A DNA stretch of 64,000 bases from Saccharomonospora amisosensis (lineage in GTDB: Bacteria > Actinomycetota > Actinomycetes > Mycobacteriales > Pseudonocardiaceae): positions 806,001 to 870,000 of the forward strand of contig NZ_JAAOYM010000001.1 of the NCBI RefSeq assembly GCF_011761185.1. Direction: 5' to 3'. A program made the position numbers and the translations under genes. Below the pieces are notes generated by a model. That model was not told where the DNA came from and made no database searches. It saw only the letters and a list, made by a program, of their open reading frames with translations. Shown here piece by piece: positions 1-8,093 of the stretch. Positions within the stretch are counted from its first letter, which is position 1; each line of letters starts with the position of its first letter.

Positions 1-2
1 GC

Positions 3-290
3 AACCACTGCCCAGCCGGGCAGCGCCAACTGTGTCGCGATGCCGACAACTCTCGGCAGCCCCTGACCAGGGCACTCGTACGATCGGCGCTCGCTCAGCG
101 TGACCTGGCCGACGCTCCGTTCCGTCTCGACGTGCAGGAACGAGAACTGGTGATTTCCGCGCCGGTCGAGACCAGCCGGGTCGCGGCACTGACTCAAGAT
201 CTCGGCATTCGAGTCCGAGTGGACAGGGCGGACACGGATTCCTACTGGAACAGCGGAACGGCAGGCGCCCTGCCGCTCATCATTGGATAA
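3..290 (+). CDS. C-terminal end of an unrecognised protein (partial)
   Basis: An open frame enters from the left edge and stops at TAA 288-290. About 95 residues are visible, ending in SGTAGALPLIIG. The segment is rich in Arg, Ala and Leu and shows no motif I recognise. It lies 8 bases before the next start, so it is probably the upstream member of the same coupled operon. The start lies outside the window. That it is coding is inferred from the unbroken frame with GC-rich third positions and the close spacing to the next gene. Confidence 0.5.
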   Translation, partial: NHCPAGQRQLCRDADNSRQPLTRALVRSALAQRDLADAPFRLDVQERELVISAPVETSRVAALTQDLGIRVRVDRADTDSYWNSGTAGALPLIIG

Positions 291-298
291 GGCACCTC

Positions 299-862
299 AT
301 GCTGCCCGATCATCTGCATGCGATGCTCGACGAGGCTCGCCGCTTGCGCCAGCGCTTCGCCCGCACCGCGCCCCAACAGTGGACCGTCACCACCGCAGCC
401 ACCGAGCTGTCCGTCCAGGTAGGGCACCTCGCTCTGTGCATGCTTCGGGGACGCGGGCACGACGTCTCCGACATGGAAGATCCGGAACGGCCGATCACCA
501 ACCTCGGTGACGAACTGGCGGACGTCGTGCTCGCCGCCCTCAGCATCGCCGTCCTCGCGAACACCGTCCCGACACCGCTGGCCACGCCCGCGGCGACACC
601 GCACGATGCCGACGACGCATTCCTTCGTCTGCTGGTCGCCGCGGGCGAACTCTCGGAAGCGGCGCTGGTCGAGCACGGCTACCGCCATCGACCGACCGGA
701 ACCCCACGCCCGTTGGCCGACGCCGTCACCAACGTGATCGCCGCCTGCGACACCCTCGCCACCCGGCTCGGGATCGATCTCGATGACGAGTTCGACGCCA
801 TGGTCGTCAGCGCGGACGCGTTTCTGGATGATCGCCTGCCAGGCGGTGACGGGGTGTCATGA
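299..862 (+). CDS. MazG-like nucleotide pyrophosphohydrolase-fold protein
   Basis: A 187-residue, mostly helical protein. The stretch around residues 32-78, with ELSVQVGHLA followed by GDELADVVLAAL, resembles the acidic helices of all-alpha MazG-type NTP pyrophosphohydrolases, where Glu and Asp residues hold Mg2+. Such enzymes split NTPs or unusual nucleotides to the monophosphate and pyrophosphate. The normal EExxE helix is only partly visible, so activity is uncertain. Its stop overlaps the start of the next gene (ATGAG arrangement), and it heads a run that also encodes a nucleotidyltransferase and a Nudix hydrolase. This fits a role in nucleotide or nucleotide-sugar clean-up. Confidence 0.6.
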   Translation: MLPDHLHAMLDEARRLRQRFARTAPQQWTVTTAATELSVQVGHLALCMLRGRGHDVSDMEDPERPITNLGDELADVVLAALSIAVLANTVPTPLATPAATPHDADDAFLRLLVAAGELSEAALVEHGYRHRPTGTPRPLADAVTNVIAACDTLATRLGIDLDDEFDAMVVSADAFLDDRLPGGDGVS

Positions 863-1662
863 GCCGCCCGGGGGAGTTCAGCACGCACCAGCGCGCCGGT
901 GATCACGTCGTCAAGATGCTCGACGTCGACCACCGCACGGGGATGGGCATCGCCGTCGCGGCACACCGCGCCGGAGCGCGGGGACTCCGCACCTACGTCG
1001 ACACGCTCGTCGACGCTGGCGTCGCGTTGCCACCGGGGTTGGAGATCGTGAGTGAGAACCCCCTGGCGGTCCGGCACCAGTGGGTATCCGGCCCAACCCT
1101 GGCCGACGCGGCAGCCGACGACGTGGACAGCTTCGTTGCGGCGGTTGCACGCATCGGCCAGTGGCTGCGGGCACTGGAGTCGACCGATGCCCGGATCGAC
1201 ACCAACCTCGCGAACTTCTGCCTACGCCGGGACCGTGTGGTGCTCGTCGATGTCCTCCCGCCGCTGGTTCCCAGCACACGGCCCGAGCCGCACGACTCCT
1301 TTGACGCCCTGTTCGGCGCTCTATGCTTCGACACCCCGATCACCCTCGATGCCCTGGTCGGCTACGCCGTTCGCGCATTGCTGAAGGCGAGCACCATCGA
1401 GGGTGCGCGGCGGTTTCTCCCCGTGGCGCGCGACCTGCTGGAGTCTCCGCACAGGCGAGCAGCGCACGGATTCCCCGAGAGCTGGTTCCGCGCCCGCGCC
1501 AGCGTGGCCATTCGCACGCTCGAAGACGACGAGTGGATCAGCGAACTCCACGAGTTCTTCGCGCTGACCTCGGTCTTGGTCTTCCGCGAGTTGGACGAAC
1601 CGGCACGCATCCGCCGCATCCAGCAGGTCCACCGGCGCATCGAGGAACGGAACTTGCTATGA
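859..1662 (+). CDS. Kinase-fold (aminoglycoside phosphotransferase-like) hypothetical protein
   Basis: A 267-residue protein. The centre (about residues 110-140) contains DARIDTNLANFCL, then RDRVVLVDVLPPL. This looks like the catalytic loop Asn and the Asp-containing metal loop of APH-like small-molecule kinases, but the usual HxD is not obvious. It may be a divergent kinase or a pseudokinase. It overlaps the genes on both sides by four bases, so it is translated with the MazG-like and P-loop proteins. The substrate is unknown; neighbours suggest a sugar or nucleoside. The fold assignment rests on motif resemblance only. Confidence 0.45.
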   Translation: MSRPGEFSTHQRAGDHVVKMLDVDHRTGMGIAVAAHRAGARGLRTYVDTLVDAGVALPPGLEIVSENPLAVRHQWVSGPTLADAAADDVDSFVAAVARIGQWLRALESTDARIDTNLANFCLRRDRVVLVDVLPPLVPSTRPEPHDSFDALFGALCFDTPITLDALVGYAVRALLKASTIEGARRFLPVARDLLESPHRRAAHGFPESWFRARASVAIRTLEDDEWISELHEFFALTSVLVFRELDEPARIRRIQQVHRRIEERNLL

Positions 1663-2786
1663 CCAACCTCAGCACACGGCGCCACACGTGGACCGCCCAT
1701 GCCGGTGACCTCGCCTTCACCATGAGCGCCCCCGCCCACTGGGCGACCGATCAACAGAGCTACCTCGCCGGGTACCTGCCCGGCCCACCCGGAGAACTCG
1801 ACCTCGGTGCCTTCCGGCTGACCGTGCACCTCGACGACGTCGGAGTCCACCAGATCGTCTGGAAGGCCGCCCACCCGCCGACAACCCACCGCGTGGAACC
1901 CATCGACGGTGTCGTATTGCTGGAAAACCGCGAACCCACCGGACGCCGCTGCTACGCGATCGCGGCGGACAGCCTGGAGCACCAGGCCCGAGCCTATGCC
2001 GTGGCCGTCCATGACCGCGACATCGAGTTGTTCCTCCACCACACGGCCGCCCGACCGCACGTCTACCCACTGCGCTTGATACGCGAGGCCATGCTGCGGA
2101 CCTACGAGAACGCCGGCGGCATCGTCTTCCACGCCGCAGGAGTCGATCTGGGCGGCGCCGGGGTGATGATCTGCGGCCCCCGCTCCGCAGGCAAGACCAC
2201 CACGCTGGCGTGCCTGCTCCGCGCGGCCCACGGACAACTGCTGTCCAATGATCGGCTCATCCTGCACAACCCTGGGCAGCTCATCCCCGTACCGCTCCCG
2301 GTTCCGGTCGCACGAGGAACCCTTGAGGCCATCGACGAGCTCCAAGCCGCTGTCCCCAGGCTGTCGCGGCCACAACCCCGACCGGACACAATCCCCCATG
2401 CCTTCGGCGCAACAACCAAGGTCGCCTTCAGCGCCCGCGAATTCGCCGCCGCGCTCGGCTCATCGCTCTCGCGGGCCTCCTCGCTGCGGAGCGTGGTCGT
2501 GCCCCGCTTCACCGATACCGACGCCCCGTTACGCACCCGCCGCCTCGACCCGGCCGAAGCGCGTCAGGTGCTCGCCGCCAGCTGCTTCACCCCACACGAC
2601 GAGTTCTGGATCAATCCATGGCTCGTTCCCCGCGTTCGCGCGGACACCGACCTCGCCACGTTTGCAGCGAAGATCGTGACCCACATCGCCGGAGCCGTGC
2701 CGTGCGTCGAAGTCACCTTCGGCGTGCGCAACTCCATGGAAGAGCTCGACAAGGCATTGCTCGACATCGTCAGGAACATCCCATGA
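1659..2786 (+). CDS. HPr kinase-like P-loop protein
   Basis: A 375-residue protein. The start at 1659 overlaps the previous stop (ATGA), which excludes longer upstream readings. A Walker A motif, CGPRSAGKTTT, sits near residue 170 after a beta-rich N-terminal half, and an SNDRLIL segment follows. This layout, with a phosphate loop in the middle of a mostly beta protein, is typical of the HprK/PqqD-linked P-loop kinases in bacterial biosynthetic clusters. It probably phosphorylates a small molecule or protein. The partner is not evident, although the kinase-fold and nucleotidyltransferase genes next to it suggest successive phosphorylation and nucleotidylation of one compound. Confidence 0.55.
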   Translation: MTNLSTRRHTWTAHAGDLAFTMSAPAHWATDQQSYLAGYLPGPPGELDLGAFRLTVHLDDVGVHQIVWKAAHPPTTHRVEPIDGVVLLENREPTGRRCYAIAADSLEHQARAYAVAVHDRDIELFLHHTAARPHVYPLRLIREAMLRTYENAGGIVFHAAGVDLGGAGVMICGPRSAGKTTTLACLLRAAHGQLLSNDRLILHNPGQLIPVPLPVPVARGTLEAIDELQAAVPRLSRPQPRPDTIPHAFGATTKVAFSAREFAAALGSSLSRASSLRSVVVPRFTDTDAPLRTRRLDPAEARQVLAASCFTPHDEFWINPWLVPRVRADTDLATFAAKIVTHIAGAVPCVEVTFGVRNSMEELDKALLDIVRNIP

Positions 2787-3577
2787 ACCACACACCAGGG
2801 TTTACCGCTGTAGTCACCGCCGCGGGCCACGCCACCCGATTCCGGCCGTTCAGCACGATCGTGCCCAAGGAAATGCTGCCGGTAGGCACCACACCAGCAG
2901 TCCAGCACGTCGTGACCGAATGCCTCGATGCCGGAGCGACACAGGTCATCGTCGTGACCCGGCCTGACGACACCGTGATCCCCGCACACCTCGCCACACT
3001 CACCGCCCGCGGTCTGCCCGTGGAGACCGTGCCCGAAGATACGTCCCATGGCTACGGAAACGGCGCACCCCTGCTCACCCTCCGCGATCGCCTGGCCGAG
3101 GAGGACAGCTTCGCCGTCGCGTTCGGCGACGATGTCCTTCTGGACAGCCCCACACCGGGCGCGGATCTGGCCACCATGCACCGCCTCGCCCACGAGGGTG
3201 CAGACGCCGTGATCGCTACCCAGCACGTCGACCCCGCCGAAACCGGCTCCTTCGGGATCATCGACGTCCATGAGGGCCAAGCGGACCGCGTCGCGGCCAT
3301 CCGGCAACGGCCGCATCCGACCACCGTGAACCAGCCACTCGCAGTGGTATCCCGCCTGATCCTGCGCCCCTCCATCTTCGACCACCTCACCGCCACCGAC
3401 CTCGCCCGCGGTGAGGTCGACCTCGGCATCGCGGTCGGCCAACTCGCCAGCCACGCCGACGTACGCCTGCACCGCATCACGAGTTGCTGGGTCACCGTCG
3501 GCGATCCCCACCACTACCTGCACGCCCTGCGCCTCCACGCGCTACTCGACGAGACCGATGAGACCGCATCCGTATGA
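2783..3577 (+). CDS. Sugar-1-phosphate nucleotidyltransferase (GalU-like)
   Basis: A 264-residue protein starting at ATG 2783, which overlaps the previous stop. The N-terminus reads TAAGHATRFRPFS, then VPKEMLPVG, a slightly altered form of the GxGTRxxP...PKEMLP signature of UTP- or dTTP-sugar-1-phosphate transferases. FGDDVLL near residue 115 is the expected nucleotide/metal-binding Asp segment. It should join a nucleoside triphosphate to a sugar phosphate and release pyrophosphate. The GalU-type PKEMLP favours UTP, but the sugar cannot be read from sequence. It sits between the kinase-like genes and the Nudix and epimerase genes. Confidence 0.8.
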   Translation: MNHTPGFTAVVTAAGHATRFRPFSTIVPKEMLPVGTTPAVQHVVTECLDAGATQVIVVTRPDDTVIPAHLATLTARGLPVETVPEDTSHGYGNGAPLLTLRDRLAEEDSFAVAFGDDVLLDSPTPGADLATMHRLAHEGADAVIATQHVDPAETGSFGIIDVHEGQADRVAAIRQRPHPTTVNQPLAVVSRLILRPSIFDHLTATDLARGEVDLGIAVGQLASHADVRLHRITSCWVTVGDPHHYLHALRLHALLDETDETASV

Positions 3578-3590
3578 CAAAGGAACCCCT

Positions 3591-4241
3591 ATGCCGTTGA
3601 TCGACATCTTCACCGACCGCTACGACCACGTCGGCACGGAAGACAAGAAAGAAGCCCACCGCCAGGGGTTGTGGCACCGCACCTTTTCCGCCCTCGCCCT
3701 CAACCCCACGACCCGACGAGTGGTGCTGCAGAAAAAGGCCCCCAGGCGCTACACCTTCGAACGCCCCGACTACGCCGACATCACCGTCGGCGGCCACTAC
3801 CACGCCGGAGAGAGCATCGAAGACGGTGTACGGGAAGTCCGCGAAGAACTCGGCCTTCCCACGACCTATGCCGACCTACACCCGATCGGCCTGCGCCAGA
3901 CCGCCGTCACCCTCGCCGAGGACTACATCGAACGCGAATTCCAGCACTGGCACCTACTGCCACTGGACGTCGACCTGGACGACATCCCCTTGGCCGACGC
4001 CGAGGTCGCGGGCCTTGTCGACATCGATCTCGACGACGCCATCACCCTCGCTGACGGGGCCAGCCCGACGATCCCCGCCCGCTACGCCACCCGCACCGCA
4101 GACGGCCTGACCTACTCCGAAGCCACCCTCTCCCGCACCGAGCTCGTCCCGAATTACCTCGCACTCGACCAGCTCTACCTCCGGCTGTTCATCGCCGCCC
4201 GCCGCTACTGCGTCGGCGAACGACAGCACCTCTTCTGGTAA
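3591..4241 (+). CDS. Nudix hydrolase
   Basis: A 216-residue protein starting at ATG 3591 behind an AAAGGA ribosome site. The Nudix box begins at GGHYHAGES and continues to REVREELGL (about residues 65-90). It binds Mg2+ and places the catalytic glutamates. The box is one residue shorter than the usual G-x5-E-x7-RE spacing, as in some isopentenyl-diphosphate-isomerase-like members. The family hydrolyses nucleoside diphosphates linked to another group. Next to a nucleotidyltransferase and a 2-epimerase, it may remove or recycle a nucleotide-sugar. Confidence 0.85.
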   Translation: MPLIDIFTDRYDHVGTEDKKEAHRQGLWHRTFSALALNPTTRRVVLQKKAPRRYTFERPDYADITVGGHYHAGESIEDGVREVREELGLPTTYADLHPIGLRQTAVTLAEDYIEREFQHWHLLPLDVDLDDIPLADAEVAGLVDIDLDDAITLADGASPTIPARYATRTADGLTYSEATLSRTELVPNYLALDQLYLRLFIAARRYCVGERQHLFW

Positions 4242-4259
4242 CCCCAAAGGACCGTTCTG

Positions 4260-5354
4260 ATGACAGTCGCCGTGGTCGTCGGCACCCGGCCAGAAGCCAT
4301 CAAGCTCGCCCCGATAGTCGAACTTCTGGGATCTCGCGCGCTGGTGATCCATACCGGACAGCACTACAGCGCCAGTATGTCGGGGACGCTCACACCGCAT
4401 CTCGGCCTGCCAGCTCCATCGCCCTGGTCAGCCGCGCGACCGGCCACACGCAGCGCTCAGCTTGGACATCTCACCGCGGCGCTCGGCCACGTCTTCACCA
4501 GCCGGCGACCTGCGGTCGTTGTTGTTCACGGCGACACCACCTCAGCACTGGCGGGCGCCCTCGCAGCCAACACAGCCGGGCTCCCGCTGGTCCATGTGGA
4601 AGCGGGCCTGCGCAGCTTCGACCGGACCATGCCGGAAGAACACCACCGCGTCCTCATCGACCACCTGGCCGACTTGTGCTGCGCTCCCACCCCAACGGCT
4701 CACGAGAACCTCTTGGCCGAACGGATACCGCCAGACCGTATCCAACTGACCGGAAACACCATCGTCGAAGCGCTCGAGGCCGCATTACCCTCAGCCGAAC
4801 ATCAAGCACGAACCCTGGCGCACTTCGGCCTGGTAAACGACGGCTACGTCCTGGCGACCTTCCACCGACCCGAGAACGTCGATCAGCCCGACAACCTCAG
4901 CACGATCCTCGCGCAACTGGACTCTCTTCCTAGCCCAGTCCTCCTTCCTGCACACCCCCGCACTCGGTCCCGTATCGACAACTACGGCCTGCACGAGCCG
5001 ACAGGAGCGTTGCGTCTCGTCGAACCGCTCGACTACCCAGACTTTCTCGCCTTGGCCTGCCACGCAGCACTGATCATTTCTGACTCCGGGGGAATACAAG
5101 AGGAAGCCACCGTCCTCAAACGCCCCATCCTCGTCGTCCGCCGCAGCACCGAACGACCCGAGATCGAGGGAACCTTCGGACAACGCACAACACCGGGACC
5201 TCACCTTGCCTCGCTCGCCACACACTGGCTTTCCAACCGGCCCCGAAAGCTCGCCGAGCTGGCATCCCCCTACGGAGATGGCCGCGCAAGCCGACGCATC
5301 GCGCATTCGCTGGACGCGATGGCCAACGAGATAACCACGGCGAAAACGGCCTGA
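4260..5354 (+). CDS. UDP-N-acetylglucosamine 2-epimerase, non-hydrolysing type
   Basis: A 364-residue protein of full family length. Characteristic motifs appear in order: GTRPEAIKLAP at the N-terminus, HTGQHY, HGDTTSALAGALAA, HVEAGLRS with PEEHHRVLID, TGNTIVEAL, TFHRPENVD, and SDSGGIQEEA near residue 280. The last forms part of the UDP site. The WecB family interconverts UDP-GlcNAc and UDP-ManNAc by anti-elimination of UDP. It lies 18 bases after the Nudix gene and closes the cluster. It could supply ManNAc for a surface glycan or specialised metabolite; the latter is my inference from the unusual neighbours. Confidence 0.9.
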   Translation: MTVAVVVGTRPEAIKLAPIVELLGSRALVIHTGQHYSASMSGTLTPHLGLPAPSPWSAARPATRSAQLGHLTAALGHVFTSRRPAVVVVHGDTTSALAGALAANTAGLPLVHVEAGLRSFDRTMPEEHHRVLIDHLADLCCAPTPTAHENLLAERIPPDRIQLTGNTIVEALEAALPSAEHQARTLAHFGLVNDGYVLATFHRPENVDQPDNLSTILAQLDSLPSPVLLPAHPRTRSRIDNYGLHEPTGALRLVEPLDYPDFLALACHAALIISDSGGIQEEATVLKRPILVVRRSTERPEIEGTFGQRTTPGPHLASLATHWLSNRPRKLAELASPYGDGRASRRIAHSLDAMANEITTAKTA

Positions 5355-5640
5355 CCGCTCAAATACTCCCGCGTCCAGCAACCGGAGGGCGCTCGTCGTG
5401 CCAAACAGTGCCAACTGCGCCGAGTTTTCATCTCGTCAACGCCGGTGCGATCGTGATCAGGTCAGTACGGATGTTGTTTGATGCCGCGTCGACTTCGGGC
5501 CTAGCCCGATTTAGCTCTGGTTGCCGGCTAATACGCCTAGCGCATTGTTGATCATGCGTCTGATGTGCCTTGCCGGACGCGCCCGCTTCGTACGGTCGAT
5601 TCATCGCAAACCGAACATGTACCCGAGGTGGCGATAAGCG

Positions 5641-6282
5641 ATGACCAACAACGACAAGGCGATGCGGATGTTGCCCGCCATCCCAGGGTTGAGTTGGACG
5701 GAGGCTCGGTCCACGGCGGTAATGCTCGCCGAGCACGGCTGGCCGATTCTCCCCGGAACGTATCAGCTCGCCGAGCACGCCGGCTGGCTGGGTAAACCCC
5801 GTGCGATGGGCTTGGAGCCAGCCGCCGATCTCTGGTGTACGGCGTCCACCCGTGATCCGGCTGTCGCCATGGAGTGGTGGACGCGACGGCCGTACTCAGT
5901 ACTGCTCCTATGCGGCGCGGAAGTGGACGCGTTGGAGGTCCCCATCGACCACGCCAACCGCGCACTGCCAATGCTTCGCAGCCGAGGACAACTCAGCCCG
6001 ATTGCCGTTACGCCGTTCCGTACATCGTTGATCTTCGTGCCTGCAGGCCACACGTTGCGCGAGGAATTCGACAAGAGTTCGCAAGTCCGGCTGCACTCAA
6101 GCGGTGCTTGGGTTCCACTCCCACCGACGTGCAGGGATGGTGCCCAGTACCGATGGGAGGTTCTCCCCGCCGACGTCGGGTGGCAGGTCGCGGAGTCTTC
6201 GGCAGTGCAACAAGCGCTTCTGGAGACCCTCGACGTGCGGTCCGCCGAAGCAGCCGCCACCGCGCGGAGTGTGAAGTCATGA
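5641..6282 (+). CDS. Bifunctional DNA primase/polymerase-type (Prim-Pol) domain protein
   Basis: A 213-residue protein. Residues 20-110 have the layout of an N-terminal Prim-Pol domain: A-LAEHGWPILPGTYQ, then WCTASTRDP, then a block ending SVLLLCGAEVDALEVP. The acidic pair at DALE stands where archaeo-eukaryotic primases carry DxD. Short stand-alone versions occur widely in Pseudonocardiales and phage-related loci, and their function is not established. About 285 bases without a recognised gene separate it from the epimerase. The start ATG 5641 follows a GGTGGCGATAAGCG leader with only a weak ribosome site. Confidence 0.65.
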   Translation: MTNNDKAMRMLPAIPGLSWTEARSTAVMLAEHGWPILPGTYQLAEHAGWLGKPRAMGLEPAADLWCTASTRDPAVAMEWWTRRPYSVLLLCGAEVDALEVPIDHANRALPMLRSRGQLSPIAVTPFRTSLIFVPAGHTLREEFDKSSQVRLHSSGAWVPLPPTCRDGAQYRWEVLPADVGWQVAESSAVQQALLETLDVRSAEAAATARSVKS

Positions 6283-6419
6283 TGTGGTTCGGGACAGCAA
6301 AGGCCGAGCGCTCCCCGATCCTCTTCAACCTCCTGAAAAGAGCCAGCGGTCGCGCCCTCCTCCCGCGCGTACCTAGCTGGCGGCCGGGCGGCCGTGTAGC
6401 AGACGCGCAGACGGTGTAG
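6279..6419 (+). CDS. Small coupled ORF, hypothetical
   Basis: A 46-codon frame whose ATG overlaps the stop of the Prim-Pol gene (ATGA), the usual sign of translational coupling. The product begins MMWFGTAKAERSP and is basic, with several Arg and Lys. I recognise no family. It could be a real small protein or a chance frame. The evidence is limited to the overlap and the absence of competing frames. Confidence 0.3.
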   Translation: MMWFGTAKAERSPILFNLLKRASGRALLPRVPSWRPGGRVADAQTV

Positions 6420-6481
6420 AGCGCGTGGGCTCTCCGTCCTTCCAAGCGGCTCCACGGTCTCCCGGCTTGTCTCGCAAGACC

Positions 6482-6522
6482 GCGGTGGAGGCGGCCTGCT
6501 TCGCGCTCGTCGCCTCCACCGC
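6482..6522 (+). terminator. 12-bp perfect hairpin after the Prim-Pol unit
   Basis: GCGGTGGAGGCG at 6482-6493 pairs perfectly with CGCCTCCACCGC at 6511-6522, with a 17-base loop. An AT-richer stretch follows (ATTCCAGATCATTCTCAATT), but not a clean T run. The position between the end of one gene unit and the start of the DUF4254 gene fits a terminator or attenuator. An operator is also possible. Confidence 0.5.
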
Positions 6523-6573
6523 ATTCCAGATCATTCTCAATTGAATCCAGAGGACGCCAAGGAGCTGAGCATT

Positions 6574-7140
6574 ATGGACAAATCAACGGCGACACGAGTC
6601 GACGGGACAGAGCTAAATACCCCCACGGAAATGTTGTTGCCACGATCCGCGTTGATCATTAAAGCATTCCGTAGTGGAGTACCGGCCGCTGTGAGCAATC
6701 ATCCACTGCTGACCGTCGCAGCCAAGCTCGCCGCTCATCACCAGCAGCAGTGGATAGTGGAAGAGATCAGCCTGGATACAGAGGCCGGAGACCACTTTCT
6801 AACCGCGGCGAAACGGTCCATCGATTCCATTGGGTTGCAACGTTTGCGTTTGATCGAGGGCATCAATGCGTGGGCCGCGCGGCGGGTGCCCAGCCGGCCC
6901 GGGACATCGTTGCACACCGAAACGCTCGGATCGATCTTCGATCGGCTGGCCATAGCTTGGGTCCGGTCTAACCGCATGATCGACATCGCTACACCGGACG
7001 ATCGCAAGCTGGCACAGCTTGCCTTGCAGCAGCTCGCCGGCCTGGCTGATGCCTATGACGACTTGGTTCGCGATGTCGTGGGAGGCAGGCGCCGATTGCC
7101 GAACTGGCGCGAGGTCCAGAGCCATGCCCACTCCCTATAA
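6574..7140 (+). CDS. DUF4254 family protein
   Basis: A 188-residue helical protein. ATG 6574 was chosen because AAGGAG lies nine bases upstream; a TTG at 6541 is a weaker alternative. The central segment AAKRSIDSIGLQRLRLIEGINAW and the later SIFDRLAI match the helical core of the DUF4254 family. There the Arg-rich helix with RLxLIExIDxW is conserved. Members are common in actinomycetes, often near glycosyltransferase or defence genes, with no assigned function. No signal peptide or membrane segment is visible. The following small gene is on the same strand, 48 bases away. Confidence 0.6.
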   Translation: MDKSTATRVDGTELNTPTEMLLPRSALIIKAFRSGVPAAVSNHPLLTVAAKLAAHHQQQWIVEEISLDTEAGDHFLTAAKRSIDSIGLQRLRLIEGINAWAARRVPSRPGTSLHTETLGSIFDRLAIAWVRSNRMIDIATPDDRKLAQLALQQLAGLADAYDDLVRDVVGGRRRLPNWREVQSHAHSL

Positions 7141-7188
7141 CCGCGGCTGTCTCTGGCCGAGATCCGTGCCACCGAAAAGGAGCTCGCT

Positions 7189-7515
7189 GTGTCTATGCCG
7201 GTTGAGGAAGTCAACGCCGACACGAAATGTCCAAGCGTCCTAGGCGGGCGGATGCGGCACTATCCGCGCACGGTCTCCGGAACGCCGGTGACCATGCCGT
7301 ACCTGGACTCATATCCGCTCGGCTTGAAGAAAATCGTAATGCCTTCGCTGTGCGGAAATGCGCACCTCGTACCGCCTCATGACACCGATGGCCAATTCCC
7401 GAGCCTGCTCCTCTGCACGTCGTGCGAGTCAGCACACTGGACAAACCCGGGCGGCGCCTCGGAGCTGACAGCCGCAAGCGAACGAGACGCAAGCGCTGCC
7501 GTCACGGCGGTCTGA
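7189..7515 (+). CDS. Small hypothetical protein with paired cysteines
   Basis: A 108-codon frame starting GTG 7189, with GAAAAGGAGCTC just upstream. The product has a Cys-Gly pair (SLCGNAH) and a CTSC pair about 25 residues later. Together they could hold a zinc ion. The C-terminus is low-complexity Ala/Ser/Glu. I do not recognise the family. A coupled position behind the DUF4254 gene and the good ribosome site support a real gene. Confidence 0.45.
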   Translation: MSMPVEEVNADTKCPSVLGGRMRHYPRTVSGTPVTMPYLDSYPLGLKKIVMPSLCGNAHLVPPHDTDGQFPSLLLCTSCESAHWTNPGGASELTAASERDASAAVTAV

Positions 7516-7522
7516 GCAATCC

Positions 7523-7905
7523 GTGAATGATAGCGAGCCCCCGCCGTGGGACGGCATGAGCTCCGTGACGCTGCCGGGAACCCAGTTGTGGGCGAGGCCG
7601 CTGCGTTCGCCGGTGGAGGCGGTCGCCACAGCAGAAAGATCATGGAAGCGCCGACCGAGCGAATCCTCGCGGCAGCACTTGAGTGGATCACAACACCTGC
7701 CGCAGAGTTGCACTCGCTTGTGGACACCTAGCCGATCCCAGTCGTGGACGTCGAGGCCGAGAAGAAACATGCGGCTGACATCGCCTTTTCGCGACCGAAG
7801 CCCGGCACCGCTCCGAGCGAAGGGTCTGCAACCTGGAAGCCACCGCTGACCTACGAGGAGCTGGCGCGGGTGCTTCAGGGATTGCGACAGAAGTGGAAGA
7901 TGTAA
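7523..7905 (+). pseudogene. Broken or split small gene (frame change and internal TAG)
   Basis: From GTG 7523 the coding look (GC at third positions) holds for about 37 codons. It then moves into the next frame, where it reads KIMEAPTERILAAALEWI up to TAG 7729-7731. The same frame continues as VDVEAEKKHAADIAF and ends LTYEELARVLQGLRQKWKM with TAA at 7903-7905. This could be one decayed gene or two small neighbouring genes (from ATG 7642 and GTG 7744). A sequencing error cannot be excluded. No family is recognised. Confidence 0.35.
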
Positions 7906-8093
7906 GGAAGTTTCCCATCGCCTCGAAAACAGTCGACGAAGGCAATCTACTGTGGGCCACCCGCTCCGCTTAGCTCACTCGTGATGCTCCGGGTCGTTCG
8001 GCTGGTCTCCGGTTCGACAGAGAACTGCTCCTCCAACATGGTGATGGTTGAACGTCGGCTCAAAGGGGAGTCCACCGGTTAGCGGCGTTGCCG

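Noticed and set aside
1323-1658. Upstream extension of the HPr-kinase-like gene
   Set aside because: The ATG at 1659 overlaps the previous stop and fits the other starts in the operon. The extension lies in another frame of a real gene and has no ribosome site.
7906-8093. Possible tRNA or RNA gene in the gap before the DUF499 gene
   Set aside because: No cloverleaf, CCA end or anticodon loop could be drawn. Only small 4-bp stems were seen.
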